A DNA stretch of 64,000 nt from Rhea pennata (taxonomy: Eukaryota > Chordata > Aves > Rheiformes > Rheidae). Made by a program: the position numbers and the translations under genes. The DNA lies in the NCBI RefSeq assembly GCF_028389875.1, contig NC_084670.1:16401383-16465382 (forward strand), written 5' to 3'. The stretch's first letter is position 1; every line of letters starts with the position of its first letter. The notes beneath the pieces were generated by a model. It was not told the DNA's origin, made no database searches, and worked only from the letters and a program-made list of their open reading frames with translations. Below are positions 10,957 through 25,800 of the stretch, piece after piece.

Positions 10957-13900
10957 TTAAGAGGGAAATGGTCTGTTTACAGTCTCTCTTTTCTATCTAT
11001 AATTATTTATGGTTGGTTAAAATATCTTATAGTTGCCAAAGGGAAAAAAGGAGAAAATTAGAAAAAAAAATAAAAATTAAAAAGAACAAAATATTTTAAG
11101 GAAGATGTTATTTCACCTACAATTTCATAGTAAAAGAAATAGACTATTAATTTTCAGTACTTCCACTCTCAGGCTTTTTTGGATCTCAGGATTTTTGGAT
11201 GGACTTTCTATAAAGATAAAGCTGCAAAATGCTGATATACTTTTGAGTTCAGATTTCAAAAATGTATATATGCTTAAATATGTCCCTATATATTTTTTTT
11301 CCTATGTTGCTATTGTAAAGTCCTATCTGAATGGTCTGCTGCTTCTGCTAATATTTCTGTTTTGCTATGTTTGTACTCCATACAATTGATTCTCTACCAG
11401 AATGTCTGAAAAGGAAGTTACATACAAAGAAATGCCCCCCTCCAACCACAGGAAGTTGTCAAAGATTTCCTTCCCTTTTCCTCCTCAAAAATCAACCAAA
11501 CAACAAAGCGTGTGAAGTATCAAACAAATCAATTTCAGAAAAAACATTTGTGCGTACTTGTTCTTGAAGAAATAAAACTAATGTACCTAGCCTGCTTAAT
11601 GAGGGGAATTGTGAAGGAATTGGTTTTCTATTTAGTAAATTCATCTGGATCATAGGTAAACCTTAGGCAAAACTAACTCCGTGCAAATAATATAGATAGT
11701 TTAGATATTCTGCATGAAATAGACCCTTTTTTGGCCCTACACATGACTGAATAACACTTGACAAATAATTTGGTTGATAATGCTTTTCCTCTGATGCGTG
11801 TCAAATTATTTTACATATATACTTTCTGTTGTCTTACTAGCATGGTCAAGCAACTACTATTTGTGATAGTGAAAACTGCCAGCTGTACAGACTGATGAGT
11901 AGTGGGATGGTATGACATGGCTCAGATAAGCCAAAATAAAATTCATTTCTCTTGTCCAACTTTGCAAGGCAGACAGCAGCCTAACCTGTCTAGATTCTAT
12001 GTCTTGCCCACAACTTCACACATGCACGACTTTACTGTATAGGAAATCCGTTCTCAGAGACAGCCTTGCTGAAGGTCCTGTTGGTATATCACAGCTCCGG
12101 GCTTGTGGACCTACCTGCACAACCTGTATTCTGTGCTTTAGATGCTCATACATGGCATTTGGGTCACAGAATTCAATAGCAAAGAAAGTCTCTATCCGCA
12201 GTTCATCACAGCAGTGTTGTCAGGCAGTCCTGCGCCCCAAGCTAAAAGTCAGTTGTCTGTCACTTGACTTTCAAGTGCTAACTGTTATTCTTAATTATTC
12301 GATCATTAGACAGTTGTCATAAATCTTCATAAGAAAATTTACAACATTCCTCTTCCATTAAATCGAAGATAGGTAGCCTCCATTTTAGCTGTGACTGGAG
12401 AGGCATAAACAGTACTGAGAAGATGGAGAGACGCAGCTGCATTTGCAGCAGTACAGTCACCTAAAGAGTCAAGTTGTGCACACGCTCATTTCAGTGATGT
12501 AGCAATAAAAAGGCTGCAGTTCTGGTTTTCTCCTTTTTTTTTCGTTTTTGACTGTAAACAGTTTTAATTCAGTTTTGCTTTCATTGTGTAACCTCCATAT
12601 TTGCATATCCCAATATTTCTGTTATGAACACTATGACACATGGGCAGTCTCTGTTTCCCAAAGGAGACTGAAGATCAGCAAGATAAGCTTCTGGATTTTT
12701 AAACAGTTTGTAACTGTCAGGCTATCTGTGTAATGTCAAGACCATACATCACTTACTCACTTGGACGTATGCCTTCATACCATGCACTGTGATCAGTCGT
12801 CAGTGTGAAATATTAATTTTTACACATACATACTCACAGAATTTTAATTTTTACAATGTGCTGTTCTTTTGTCAAAATGTCAGGCACTTAGCAGAATGTA
12901 CCAGTGACTCTCTGCGCTCTCTTTGCTGCCCACTGCAACCCTTTTGACCAGACAGAGTTTCTCTTGCTGAAATGGACGTCCAGTAGCCGCCCCTCTCTGC
13001 GATCCGGGGGCGAACAAAACCGATACTGCGAAAGGACAGGAGTCTTGAACCATGCATGGCAAGGGGAAAAAACTGTTCTCTTTTGGGAAACTCGAGAGTC
13101 TTTGCTCCTCAGCGTGCAGGTACGGCTATTCTGACCCTTGGGCCCTGTTCCAGTTAAATAAAATGAGAACATTATAATAAATGAAAATTGTTTGCTGAGG
13201 GAGCAGGAGAGGCCAAAAGTACACAGTATTAATCCACTAAACATTATTGTAATGCAGCCAAGTTTGCAGCAAACACAACAGGAGAGGTTGCTGTTTGGTA
13301 TAAATTACCTTGTGATAATTCCACAAGATGACAATGTGTCCCAGCATGTCTAACAAACTTACAAATGACGGGAAATGCAAATGTGAGCCTCTCAGAGCAG
13401 CTACTCGCCACTCGTTCACCCATCAGAACAGCTCCTAATGCCATCCCAGAGCAAGCAGCCTAACTCCATCTCCTTTTGACCTGTCAAAGAGAAACTTCAT
13501 TCCTGATGGTTTTTCCGTAACACTGGTAATTGTGGATGTTTGGAGTAGTGGTGTACTATGTTCAAAGAGGCCGTTTTACACACACTTACATGCAAGAGGC
13601 CATTTAAAGGATTAGACATTACCATCCTTAGGAGAAAAATTGCAAAATATTTGAAGACATGAAAATTTAAACTGTGAGATTTCACTCCAGTTAATCATCT
13701 GCTATTATGGAGAACACGCACACACATTCCAGTCTGAGTCCATTTTATAATGTAGCCTTTATGGTGGGATTGCTTGAGGTGTCTCCACAGTGACTGAAAA
13801 TATACTGACATTTAAGTATGAAAGTGATGAGCAATGTATTGGAGAATTTCTCAAGGACACCTGAGACTCCATGCTAGCAGTCTGCTAACAAGTGAAGGGG

Positions 13901-16536
13901 AGCTTTGGGAGAAATTTCTTTGCTTTAGCTGGGAAGCTTCCCTTCTTCAAGATATGCTAACTTAGCCTGCCACTTAGACTTGTCACTGAGGTTCATAGAA
14001 GTATTTTTGAGGCACAGAAAAGTGAGTTTTAAAGTGTGCTATATTGCACAAAAATCCTGAGAAACCTGGGAGATCTTGATGTTTAGCTGTCAGTGATGCC
14101 CATTCTTCCAACCGTCCTTGCAAACCTTTGCTCCTCTTTCTCTTCCCCTACTCAATTCACATAAGCTGCTCTACTATCAGCACTCTTCGTGTAGTTTTCA
14201 GCCACCAAAATGAGAAATTACCAGTAAGTACATCTAATGTAAGTTTGTCTGTCAAACAGTACTTCCTCAGCTTGCCTGCGGTGTGAAGAGAGAGGGTTAT
14301 TTTTGAGAAGACATATGGGCCTCTTTTGTCTCTCTCCTCTATTTAAATGTATACACCCTGGCTCCTGACAGTAATGAAAAGCTAAAGAACAACTTTGTAA
14401 AAGACTTTTTTTTAATGCAGCAAGGCATCCTTTGAGTTATTAGCATAGGCACATAATTATCTCCAGAGACACTTACACCCATAGGTTAACACCCATAAAT
14501 TATTGTGTGGCTCTCTCTTAAACCTTTATTTTCAGCTTCTGGGAAAGATACATCACTGGGTACTTAGTATAGTAATTGTCTTAAAACACGTAAGCTGCCT
14601 ATGCCCTGGGTAAAATGTCCAGGAGAGAGTATTGCTGGCAGCCTCTTTGAAAAGCTCAGTGTAAGCCAAAGCCTAACTGTGCTCAGAATATGATGCAAGA
14701 ATATGATGCACCTCTTATTTCCCAAGAGATTTCTGAAAAAGACACGGATATTCAATTTGATAGACAGAAAAGGAAAAAAGGGGGGGGGAATGAAGAGAAA
14801 AAGAAATAACAAATGTTAGGCAAAAGATGGAAAAAAATAGCAGCAGGTAGCAGGGAATAAATTCTTCATGGTACAAAGCACTAACAGCTGATCCATTATT
14901 TCAAGCTAGGATATCAATATTAGTGTTTTATAGATACTCTGATACCCTGAGTAAATTAGCTATAGCTGACACTTCTCTGTTTAGATTGGTGATACCAGAT
15001 TAAAGGCCTATTCTGCTGAATTTTCTCAGAATCCTTCAGAAATTGGCATGAATACGTTATTAGAACATGCTACGTATCAACTCAGAAATCAGCTGTAGCT
15101 ATTTCAGATTTTGGTTTCAGACAGGAGCTACCTTGTGTATATACTTCTTTATATAACTTTTTTTTTTTAAGGGAGGTTCATCATATTCTTATCTTTGTGT
15201 TTTTAATTGATTTATCTCAATATAAAGTGTATGCTATCTTATAACTAATTTTTATGTGTATTTGATATTAGTAATTTACTCCAACTATTAAATACAAAGC
15301 ATAAGGATTAGAAATATGCATTTTGCCTCTTAAGACAGCTATGTTAAATTTTTACTCAAGTGATGTTAGTAAATCCTCTTGATTTTATTTTTTTTTTTCA
15401 GTTGAGTTCATTTTAGATTTCTACAGAAGGTGTCTGGTGAGTGTTCTGAGTCTGCTTTAAGGTGGCTAAAAGCAGAGACTGCTCTTCCATTCTATTAATC
15501 ACTTTGCAGCTTGGGAACTGCAAACTAGTATTCAAGTATTCAAAACGGTCAGCTTTACCAGAGCAGAGCACAGTATTTAACATTGCCTGCTAGAGTCCTG
15601 GCTGTCGCTGCAAGTGGTTCACTGCAGTACACTGGTACTAGCATTGCTCAATTTATTAACCATAGAAATTGGGCATGCAAATTAGTCATACAATTCTGCA
15701 TCATAATACATTAACCCCAAATTTGTCTTTACATGTAGTAATGCTCTCAAATAAGCATGTCATATTACAGCAATACAGGTTTTACCCATTACATTCGAAA
15801 AACTGCCAAAAGCTCACTAAAAGCCTTATGATCAAGTTATAAAATTAGTTCTTATATTCCTGAATCTTCAAAGTTTGAGATGTTTTGTGTCTATCTCTTT
15901 TTAGGATTCCTTTTTGGACTAAGGTTCTGTCAGCCAGAAATCAGTGTTAGAAATGTGTTTTTGCACTGTTCTGGTTGTGCTTAGCATCACTGATCTCTAC
16001 TTCATGTTGACGATTAAAAATGTCTAGCTTAGTACATATTTCAAGAACTGCTTCCTTTCTCTCTCTGGAACCTGTTTCATTTGTCATACTAACCTTGTGA
16101 ATCTCAGGTGACTCTCTCACTCTCTAACTACTCCAAATATTTGTCTTGTGAAAATAAGATTTGCAAGGTAAAAACGAGGGAACCAACAATTTTGCAGAGA
16201 ACAAAGATGGAAGAAACGCTGCACAGCAAGCAGAGACAATCACTGCAGTTGTGCTCCTAGCTGCCACCAGCCTGCCTTCCTCTTCCCTGTCAAAAGAAAT
16301 GAAGGACCTGAGAAACAGGAGCAAAGAGGGCTGGTAGGAGAAACAAGGAAGAAAACCCAGAAAAGGGAAAAAGAGAACTAGAGATGAGCAGAAGAGAAAA
16401 AGCAAAGGAAAAGCAGAATGAACGCGAGGATGGAAGACAGTAGGTGAGGTCAATGACCGTGAACCGTTCCAAGTTAACTGTGCAGAAAATCAGTTAATAG
16501 GCTGTTTCATTGACTATGATGGTTAATTAACGTTTA

Positions 16537-16610
16537 TCCATTTTACAGATATAGAGGCTATGCCACAGAGAAATAAAAATGGGAGGCATAAGCTGAAGTG
16601 ATTTAGACAA
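16537..16610 (-). repeat. MIR/L2-like fragment, reverse orientation
   Basis: CCATTTTACAGAT, a purine-rich stretch, GCCACAGAGA and AAGTGATTTAGAC follow in the order of the reverse complement of MIR/L2 3' ends (CCATTTTACAGATGAGGAAA, then GGCACAGAGA, then AAGTGACTT). The best of the ancient-repeat matches here, judged by eye. Confidence 0.55.
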
Positions 16611-16810
16611 CCTCTCCCTCCTCCCCAGAAAGTCCCTACCTGTCACCAAATCTACAAGAGGTGGGGCAAACCAAAATCAAAAGTATTAAATATGGAAAAG
16701 TTAGAAGAGAGAAATTTTAAAATAAGGGAGAAATTTCTAAAGTAAACTAAACGGTTTGTACCATATATATTTGAACTTAAACTTACAAGCTAAATTTCTA
16801 TCAAAAAAGG

Positions 16811-16837
16811 AAAAAAAAAAAAAAAAAAAAAAAAAAA
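16811..16837. repeat. poly(A) tract of 27 A
   Basis: An uninterrupted run of 27 A. No retrogene or SINE body was recognised beside it. Confidence 0.9.
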
Positions 16838-19800
16838 GAAACTACTATTAAGACTAAAAGCCAGTACAAAAATACAATGAAAAGACATCTGAAATAAACT
16901 TTTACAAGAGTAACTGCAGATGATTCCAATATGGATCGTTACACTAAAACTAGCTTCATTCATTTTTGTGGCATTAAGAGAACTGAAAAAAAGAGAAATA
17001 TAAATTACAAATATAAAAGTATGCAAATAGTATTAAGCAAAATGCCTTTGCTGTCTTGCTCTTGGCATTATTATTAAAGATATCTCTACAATATACAGAC
17101 TCTTATTCTTGAAAAAAATCAAAGTTAGTTCAGAAAACTTGTCAATTTTCTTTACTTTTATCTCCTTCTATATTCCACTTTACTCTCAGGGACTAAATAA
17201 ATCACCATTAGTCTGATACAGTTGTTTCTCACTTCACTGAATCAAAATCTACAAGCATTCCTGGATGTTACTTACTGTCTCTTGGCTCATGGTGGCCTGT
17301 GGTTTTGTAACCTCCCAGTCTTGGATCCCACAGAGGAATAGTGGCAGTGTAGAAACTGTGGCTCTATAAAAAGTGTCACCTTAATTTCAGAGGAGGAGCT
17401 AAGCATAAGTGGTTGGCTTCACAAATGTAAATATTTCACAATTTATACAATAGCATTGCCTTTTTTTTTTTTTTTCTTTTTTTGCCTTAGGCTTTCGCTT
17501 TAATAAAGGAATAGCTCTACTGCAACAAAGGAAACAGCAGCAAAAATCGAAAGAAGGACACATCATAACCCTATTAATGTCAGTGGGAGTTTACCTTCAT
17601 CTTCAGTGGAAAGAGAACTTCAAAGACACAGGAATCACTCATAAAATCTCAAGGATAAAATCTGGACCTTCCGTGGTCTATGACACAAACTGTGGTCAGT
17701 GAATGGTAGTACAGTCCCAACATGGTGGAAGTGACCCCATGAGTAGTTTCCCATCATGGCTTGACCACAGCCTTGTCCTCAGCGCTGCTAAGGTGGCTGC
17801 TAGGAATGACATCAGAGGGGCCACATGCACGGGCAGTTTCTTGGGCAGAGAAATCAGTGGGCCACGCAGGAGCTTGGCGGTGATGCAGCTCCTGTCGGTG
17901 GAGTGTATATCTTGGTACTTATCTGTGACGGATCGAACTGCAGTTCCCCAACCTGGAAGGGGTAATACCTCATTTTTAGAGATACTCTTTTTAATTTAAG
18001 GACCTCATTCAAAGTCTGTGTGGCAGAATGAGGACCCAAGCCTCAATCCTATTCTGTTGTTAGCACTGAGGAAGAGGAGCATATGGATAAAGAGAAGATA
18101 TCTTTTCTTCTCCAGGGTGATTGAAAATCTCCCCCAAAGACCTAAGAATGTCTTGGATGCACTCTGCATGCTACGTATGGTGAAAACCACCATGCTGCCC
18201 CCAAGATGAGGGAATGCGTGTTCCTAAGCATCTCTGTAGGTACTGTTGTGCTACTGGCATTAAACAGTAATGTAGATATCAAAAAATAGAGGTCTCATTC
18301 TTCTGCTAAAAGCAGAATTAAAGTTTCCACCTCCTCCCTTTGGACTACTCCTTATTCTTCTTTTCCCTGTATTGCGTAAGAAGACACAGCCTCACTTCAT
18401 TGTATGACAATGTGCAAAACGTACAGCCTTGAGAGGTTGTTGCACTCTTGATGGGTGAGTTTCTCCCCACCTCACAAACACACAGCCCCATCTAGTCCAA
18501 TTTTAACTCGAAGAAAAGTCCTGCTCTGTCCTTCACTGCTGGGCAGTGAAATATGCCTGACAACATAGCCATATCCCTTTCAAATAAATCAAACCCCACA
18601 GAATGGCAGATACTTCAGAGAAATGTTCCAGAAGAGTATATATGTACCCTAAGTAAGTCCTCATCACTATGTTCAAATTGTGTTTCATACATTATCTTCA
18701 CTAGCAGTCCATTGCCAGGCACATCAAAGCAAAGTTACATTTTCAGAAAAGACCCCTTTAAAAGAGATAAGGTTATTAAATGCCAAACCTCTGGATATCA
18801 TCTATATGGCCAGGATTTTCAGCCCATAGGGGCAGAGAAGTCTATGGACCTTAAAATCCACAAATATGACTACAAATTGCAAGATTATGCCTATTTTCTA
18901 GATATGAAATATCTAAAGGAATTCTGTACATCTACTGGAAAATTATAGGGAGCTGTGAATTTCAAAACCTGTGCTTGCTGCAAGTTAGACCTATATTCTA
19001 TGTCAAAATATCCATTGCTTTTTTTTCCTCTGAGAGAGAGCACTGCTAAAAATCCAGAAGGAACAGAGATCTTGTTCAAGTATTTGTTTCCAAGAGAGTA
19101 TAGTATTTCTTTAACGTTAAATGCTGTTGGTTTCCAGTGCCCTCATTTTCAATGATTAGAATGTATAAAATCATTCTAAATGAAGAAGAAAGCATGTGGC
19201 TTTGGCTGCTCTGAACGGCATATAATAATGCTGTTTGAGTTTGTGGGATTAGTTTGATATTCCAACTAAAATGGCTGTCATCTAGATAGAAACCGTAGTA
19301 AAGGCGAAACACACAGTGGCGCTGATAGGAGACTAATCTTTATTTCATGGTCCTAGTCTTGTCTGGGTTACAGATATATGAGCCCAGCACTTTGCAGAAT
19401 CAAGTGACACTCAAACATAATGCAACTGAGCACAACCAATTTGAGCAGATTCGTTAAACCAATGTGGTGAAGGCAAAGTGAAACCGATCTGCTTCATGGC
19501 CCTTACCAGATATAACATAAGCACTTAATCTTCCCTAAGGAGAATTTCAAGTGTGTTAGGACTAACAGCATTTGAAGTAAATCCAGTGTTGCTTAAATGT
19601 ACCATTTAATGAAACTTAACAAAGATCATCTGAGTAAAAAACTAAAAGAAAGAGCTAACTCTTCACAAATTTACAAATGCACTGCATAAATCAGCATGCA
19701 TTTGTGCAATTCATTCACAGGAAGAGAAAAATGTTTCTTGTAAGAGAATATAGGTGTGGCTACTTCTATATACTAAAGAAATTAGGAAAAAAAAACTGTT

Positions 19801-22800
19801 GATGCTGTTCAGTTGTTGTGTTTGAAGTAATAATTAGTCTGGTGTCAAGTTCGAATAATAACTATTACTTTCTTCACACAGATTTTCTGTCTTGAGAGAC
19901 CAGTTTTCAAAACCTTTCCAGCAAATCTATTATATTACAAGTATTATTCCAGCAGAAGAAACTGTTAAAGGATAATCAGAAATACTGAGGCGAGTTCACT
20001 AGAAGAACCAGAAGATACTGGTTTTCCAGTATCTTCTCAGGACTGGGCTTCAAAAATGACAGTCAGCCTTTCTCTTATTGTAAAGGCTAGAATTTTGCCA
20101 ACTCAGATGTTCCTAATTGCATTTGAAAATGATGCAATTGGCAAATGCTCAACAGCCTTGGAAATTGGACCCAGTGCATTCAAAGTGAAAATACAGGCAT
20201 AAGCCTTTTACACATTCCCCATACAGACATTTCTTGCTGATACCCTCTATTAGAGCTCTTTTTTGTTTTTAAAAAACCCACGAGGTTTCTTTCATCATTA
20301 ACAGCAGTAGCAGTTTTGTATCTGCTACTGTTTTGAATTTTCTGTTTTGAATATTCTCAGAAGCTGGCTGGTCACTTCACAGAGCCTGCACATGCCCCAG
20401 ACTCTGCCAAAGGATTAACTTCCTATACAGTTCAGCCATTTGCCTCCACTGCATGTTAGATGCCTCTGCTTACCTTATTTGAACTCCAATGTTTTTGGTT
20501 TTGTTTTTTTTTTTTTTTTTTTTCCTCTTTAGGCTTACTAAAAACAGCTTTTGGACTAGAAGAAAAGCACTTATATTGGAACAGATAATTGGATTCCTTT
20601 CACTCTGAACACCCATAGTACCACATCCCAGACGTCTCAATACTGAAGAGCATTCTAAGTCCTAAATATGGATGTAAGAACATATCATATATAAAAAAGA
20701 ACCTTACATCTGAAGAGCTTTAATACTGTAAAATAAGGCACTCAAAAGTTAGGTAATGAAGAATTAAATTTGCCTGTGCAACTTTGATTTGGCCTAGATA
20801 TGACTATCTTTCACAAAAATCTTTAATCCCGCCAGACCCTGTTTCATTTAGTGCACAAAAATCTACAGCCTGCTCAAAGAATGGGTAGCTTTTTATTTGT
20901 TTTTAATATCTTCTTTATTAAGTGTACAGTCTCCTGGTGTTATTTATTGCCCATTAGCCAGTTCCTTCCCAGAACGTAACTTTGTCATGGAGTTTTACAA
21001 GTTTAGCTCCCTAAAGTATTGTGGTGCTCACATTTGCTCTATGATACGCAGTAGTGCTACAAGTAAGATGTACACCTATGGGTGGAGGGATAAGAAGTAT
21101 TTACTATTAACAAACTCCAGCTTTTCATTTCCTTCCTTTCGTGGGTTCACATCTGGTATACCAATTCACATTCTGTTTCTAAACAGTTTTTCTTAGCTTA
21201 ATATATTATTATTCACAGAATTATCCTGGCATTGTGATAAATCTTCATCTACTAACACAGCTTTGCTTAAACCTTGCTGAGATGCTTTTCACCCTATGTA
21301 CATAGTTTGGTTTCTCCCATATAGTACTGAGCTAGTGCATATATTTATGCAATGTCTTTTCCAAACCAGAATAGGTGTAAGCTTTGTTTGAGAACATGCT
21401 GGGACATCTTGTAGCATTTAAGCATTAGGTAGCAACTGTTAAAGAAATTTGGAAAAGTGAATATAAAAAGCATTTGAAGGTCAGATGGTCAGGAAGCTAA
21501 CAGGAGATTGACAGGCACCACAATGTAGGACAACAAAAAGAGCAAAGGGAGAGGTTGCCTGCTGCAGCTTGCTTTTTGAAGATGGAGACAAATGGAAATG
21601 ATTAATGAATGCAGACATGAAGGACATAGCAGGTTCTGCAGAGTTTTGAACTGCAGTGTTGTGGAGTGCCTACCTCTTCCTAAGGCAGGATCATACCTAG
21701 AGAAACAGCTAGTGGGGAAGGGGAAGGGTAGCAGAATGACATTTCACCCAGAACAACACAATTATCTTGTTTGACCTCTGCCAACAGGTAGAGTGGAACG
21801 TAAGCTCCTGGGCCCAAAGTGGAGTAAATCATTGTCTCTAAAAAAAGATGGACTGCTTCCTCATGAGGTGGTGTATGGACTGGCTGCTCTCCATATGGAC
21901 CTGGAGGAGTGCTCAAGAAACAACAGAATGGCCAGTGGATGCAGTAACATTCGTCCTTGTCAGGTGGAAGTCTGCTCCCAGGAGTACCAAGCAAACAAAG
22001 AAGAGAGAACAGAACTGTAAAAATCAGCCTCAGCCTGGGTAAAAGCGCAGACTGGAAAATTATGTATTAAATTGTAAAAGCTTCTAGGAGAATGATGTGA
22101 TAAAAATCCTCAAGAGAGATCTGCAAAGAGACTACAATCAACTGAGTGGTATACTCTAGGTAATTAAAAAAAAAGGGGGGGGGGAAACAGAATCTGGTCT
22201 TGATGAATGACTTGCATGCAGGATCAAAAGCTGCTTTGTTAGGACCTCCGGCAACATCATCACTCCATCTTTCAACACCTCTTTGGTTGGCATCATATCA
22301 GCAATATCAGCCCTGAGTATCAGCCCTGAGGTTGTGTAACAACGTAACGATGCAACCCTTAGGGTTGAAGGTGGAGGTACTGGTAGGATGACAAAGTCCC
22401 ACCACCCACATACAGGTAAGAAATAATTAGGAATAGGTGAGGCTGTACTCAAGCACAGAAAATTAAAAATACTGTTTATTAACAATCAACAGAATCAATT
22501 AAACTAAATCTACATAAACTATTTAATTAACAGATTAGGAGGCCTAACATGACCTCTGTGATCTTCCAGTCTGATTTTGTGTATAATGGAGAGCAGATTT
22601 CCTTGAATTAGTTCCTGTTTGACCTAGATTGTATCATTTTAAGGGGGAAACATCTCATCTTGAGATATATATCTTCATCAGAAAGCTACCATAATTCTCG
22701 GTAACACTCTTAATCCTTAGTTAGGGTTAACTATGAATTTATCTGTCTTAAGATTTCAGCTCTTGGATCTTAGCCTGATGATAGAATTAAGTCATCTGTT

Positions 22801-25800
22801 TTTAAATGGATGTTCCCTGCATAGAAAGATACTTAAAAGTTGCTCATTATCTTTCTCTTTGATAAGCTAAATAGATTGAACTCCTAGAACTCCATATTAG
22901 AAGAAGAATATCCTAATCCTTTAATCCTCTCATGACTCTTCTATTAAACCACTATAATTTTCATCATTCCTTCTGAATTTAGAAGACAACACCCGCGTAC
23001 AACATTTCAGTTTGCCATCAGTGCCAGATACAGAAGAAATATAAGCCTCTCTATTCCATCTCAGTATTTTCCTGCTTGGGCAAACAAGGGTTACACTAAA
23101 AAGGGGTAATAAAATTCCCTTATTTTAGTGGCTGTGTCAGACAAGTAGCTTCTGTGATCCATTACAGTGCCCAACTCCTTTTCAGTGACTGCTTTCCAGA
23201 AGAGCACTCTCCATCAGATTTGGTGGACACATGTTCCTCTTTCTAGAACATGTGTTATGCTTATTAATCTCTATGAGGCATTCACACTCATTTTGTAGAA
23301 GAATAAGGCAAAACGGGGTGTATCAGAGGTAACTCATGAAGTATTTATGAGGAAGGAACTGAGGGCAGGACAGAACTCCTGAATCCTGTTCTGACACTGG
23401 TAATGCACGTACACATTTGAAGTCAAACAGCAGAAGCCATGCCCTGACGCATTACTAGTTGATGGATATAACCTTGGTATCAGACTGAATGCTGTCATTT
23501 CTTTTCAGATGCATTTAAAATTAATATCATTCTGTTAGTGAAGTAAAAGAATAAGGATGAACCATTTAGCCTAACCTTCTCCTGTCAAAGGAAACTACAT
23601 CATATCTTCTCTTTCTTAAATAATCACACATTAACTTAGGAAATAAAACTACAGGCTTCCAATTTCTCCAAGCAAGAGTTGAGGAAAATACAATAAAATT
23701 GGAAATACAGACAAAGGAAAATACTATCTTGGCTAATTCCTGTCATTTTATACAATGATTTTTATTGAAATAGTGCTTTTGAGTCTCTCCTCTGTCTCTT
23801 ACTGTAGGGAATAGCCATGTTCTTCTGAATCACTCTGCGAGTGTTGGGTTGAGTGCCCCACTTGCTGAACCAAGCAAAAGAACAATTGTAATAGAAGATC
23901 TAACCTAAGACTATATAACATGGTAAGATTCATTTCTTCATTCAGTGCATCCAGTTAATCCAGTGCATCAGATAGCACTAGCTCTGACAGGCTTCTACTG
24001 TAAAATACTAACAGGCTGAAATCTAGGCCAGAGCTAGGGATAGTTCTTGGGGAGCTATCTGGATTTCCTGGAGGGCAAGGTGTGGTTCTGTACATGGGAA
24101 GTAAACACCAGTGATTTTCTGTTAGTAGTAATTAGATGCAGCTTAAATTTCATTAATAAGAACTGCTTATGCATACTGGAAAAAAGAGAGTTTATCTGAC
24201 ACTGGGATTATTACACGTTGCCAGCTTAATGTCTTACAGTGTTTATTACCTTTACTATTTTGAGATTAGCACCTGTAAATGTCCAAAAGCATGTTCACAT
24301 TTTATATTCATTATTTACCAACACGTATGAAAAAAAGTTCCTGCCGCTGAGAGTTTACAATCCAAAAGAGAAAGAAATCTCATGGTAAATCTGCAAATTA
24401 GTTTGCCAAGTTTGCTAATATTTTGCAACTACTTCTCTTTGCATTCTCATTTGTTTTTATTAGCGTTAATCATTTTGGTTTTGATGGCTATTATAGATAA
24501 ATTGATAAGAAAAGGGAAAGGAGTTGGACAACCTTGATAAAATATATGCTGCAATTCTAGCTAACATTCATGAAAATCAAGTAATAAAAACAGAAAAAAT
24601 GGTTAAAAATGACTGCTAACTTGAATTATTTAGATAGCATATATATATATATTTGTATAGCAGGTATTCTAAAATTCCTATAAAACATCTTAAAGGGCTT
24701 TTTCTCCCTTTTGATGTTTCATAGCAGATATCATTGTGACTTTCCAGCCTGACGTTTTACACACTACAGGTGATAGAATTACCTGCAATGATTCCTACAT
24801 AATTTCTGGTGGAGCTAGAAGACTTCTTTCAGAAGAAAAACAACCATCTTCTTGATTTAAAGACATCAGGTGACAATGAATGCCTCACAAGCCTGTGGTT
24901 GTTCCAAGGTTTAATTTTTCTAACTGTAAATTTTGTACTTTTTAAATTTCAAAAATGTCCCATATCTTCAGCTTTCAAACACTACATTAAAAAAAAGTCT
25001 GCTAAGATGAAGATTTCTATGATCACAACCATTCTTTTTACTTATATACTTTCACGTAAGTGTGAAATTCTTTAATGGATGAAAGAGAGAAAGCTTTTAA
25101 AACCTCTTTGGTAAGGAGGGTTTCCAGATCCCATACCAACCATGCAGTGCTATTTAACCACAGTCAGCTTGTCAATGTCTGTTTTCTTGTGCAGGTATCA
25201 GAGCAAGACATATTCCCACCAAGGGAATCCCCACCTTGAGAGTGTGCTCCCCGCCATTTATACACCCAAGGGTACTATTTGTGCTCTTAGTTCTTTCTCC
25301 CTGTCACTACTTTTCAAAATTTCCTATAAATATTAGCTTGCACTTAACTATATTAAAGTGCACTTTGTTCAGGCTAGCTCATCTCACCTAAGATCCTGGT
25401 AATACTGTCGTTTATCAATCCTTAGTATGTATCATTTCAACAATTGCTATTTCTTATGCAGATACTATAAGAGTTCTTAGGCTCTTACAAACTTTGAAAC
25501 TAACTAATGCAAGTTACTGGCTATGCAGAAATACCTCTTATATATTAATTAAGACTAGTAAACAATAGTCCTGAATCTTTTTTTTTCCAATTTAAAACAT
25601 AAAGTATCTACCCAGAGCTAAAGAATAATATTGCCAGACACTGAAATGTAGTAAAATAGAATACAGAAGAATATTTAAGCAAGATTCTTCGTTATTTTAC
25701 AAAGCATCAGGGCTTCCTTGCATTTAAATCCATGCAAACATTTTTTATTGTGGTAACGTGTGTTGACACCCTGGAGTTCAGAGTGTTCTGCAAGGGGAAA

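Noticed and set aside
16790-17026. Minus-strand open frame with a poly-Phe end
   Set aside because: Translation of the 27-base A run on the opposite strand.
18553-18948. 131-codon open frame in the desert
   Set aside because: No recognisable domain, no splice partners, no CpG promoter. Length is reachable by chance in 22 kb of sequence.
20010-20037. microRNA precursor
   Set aside because: The stem is only 12 bp and flanking sequence does not extend it.
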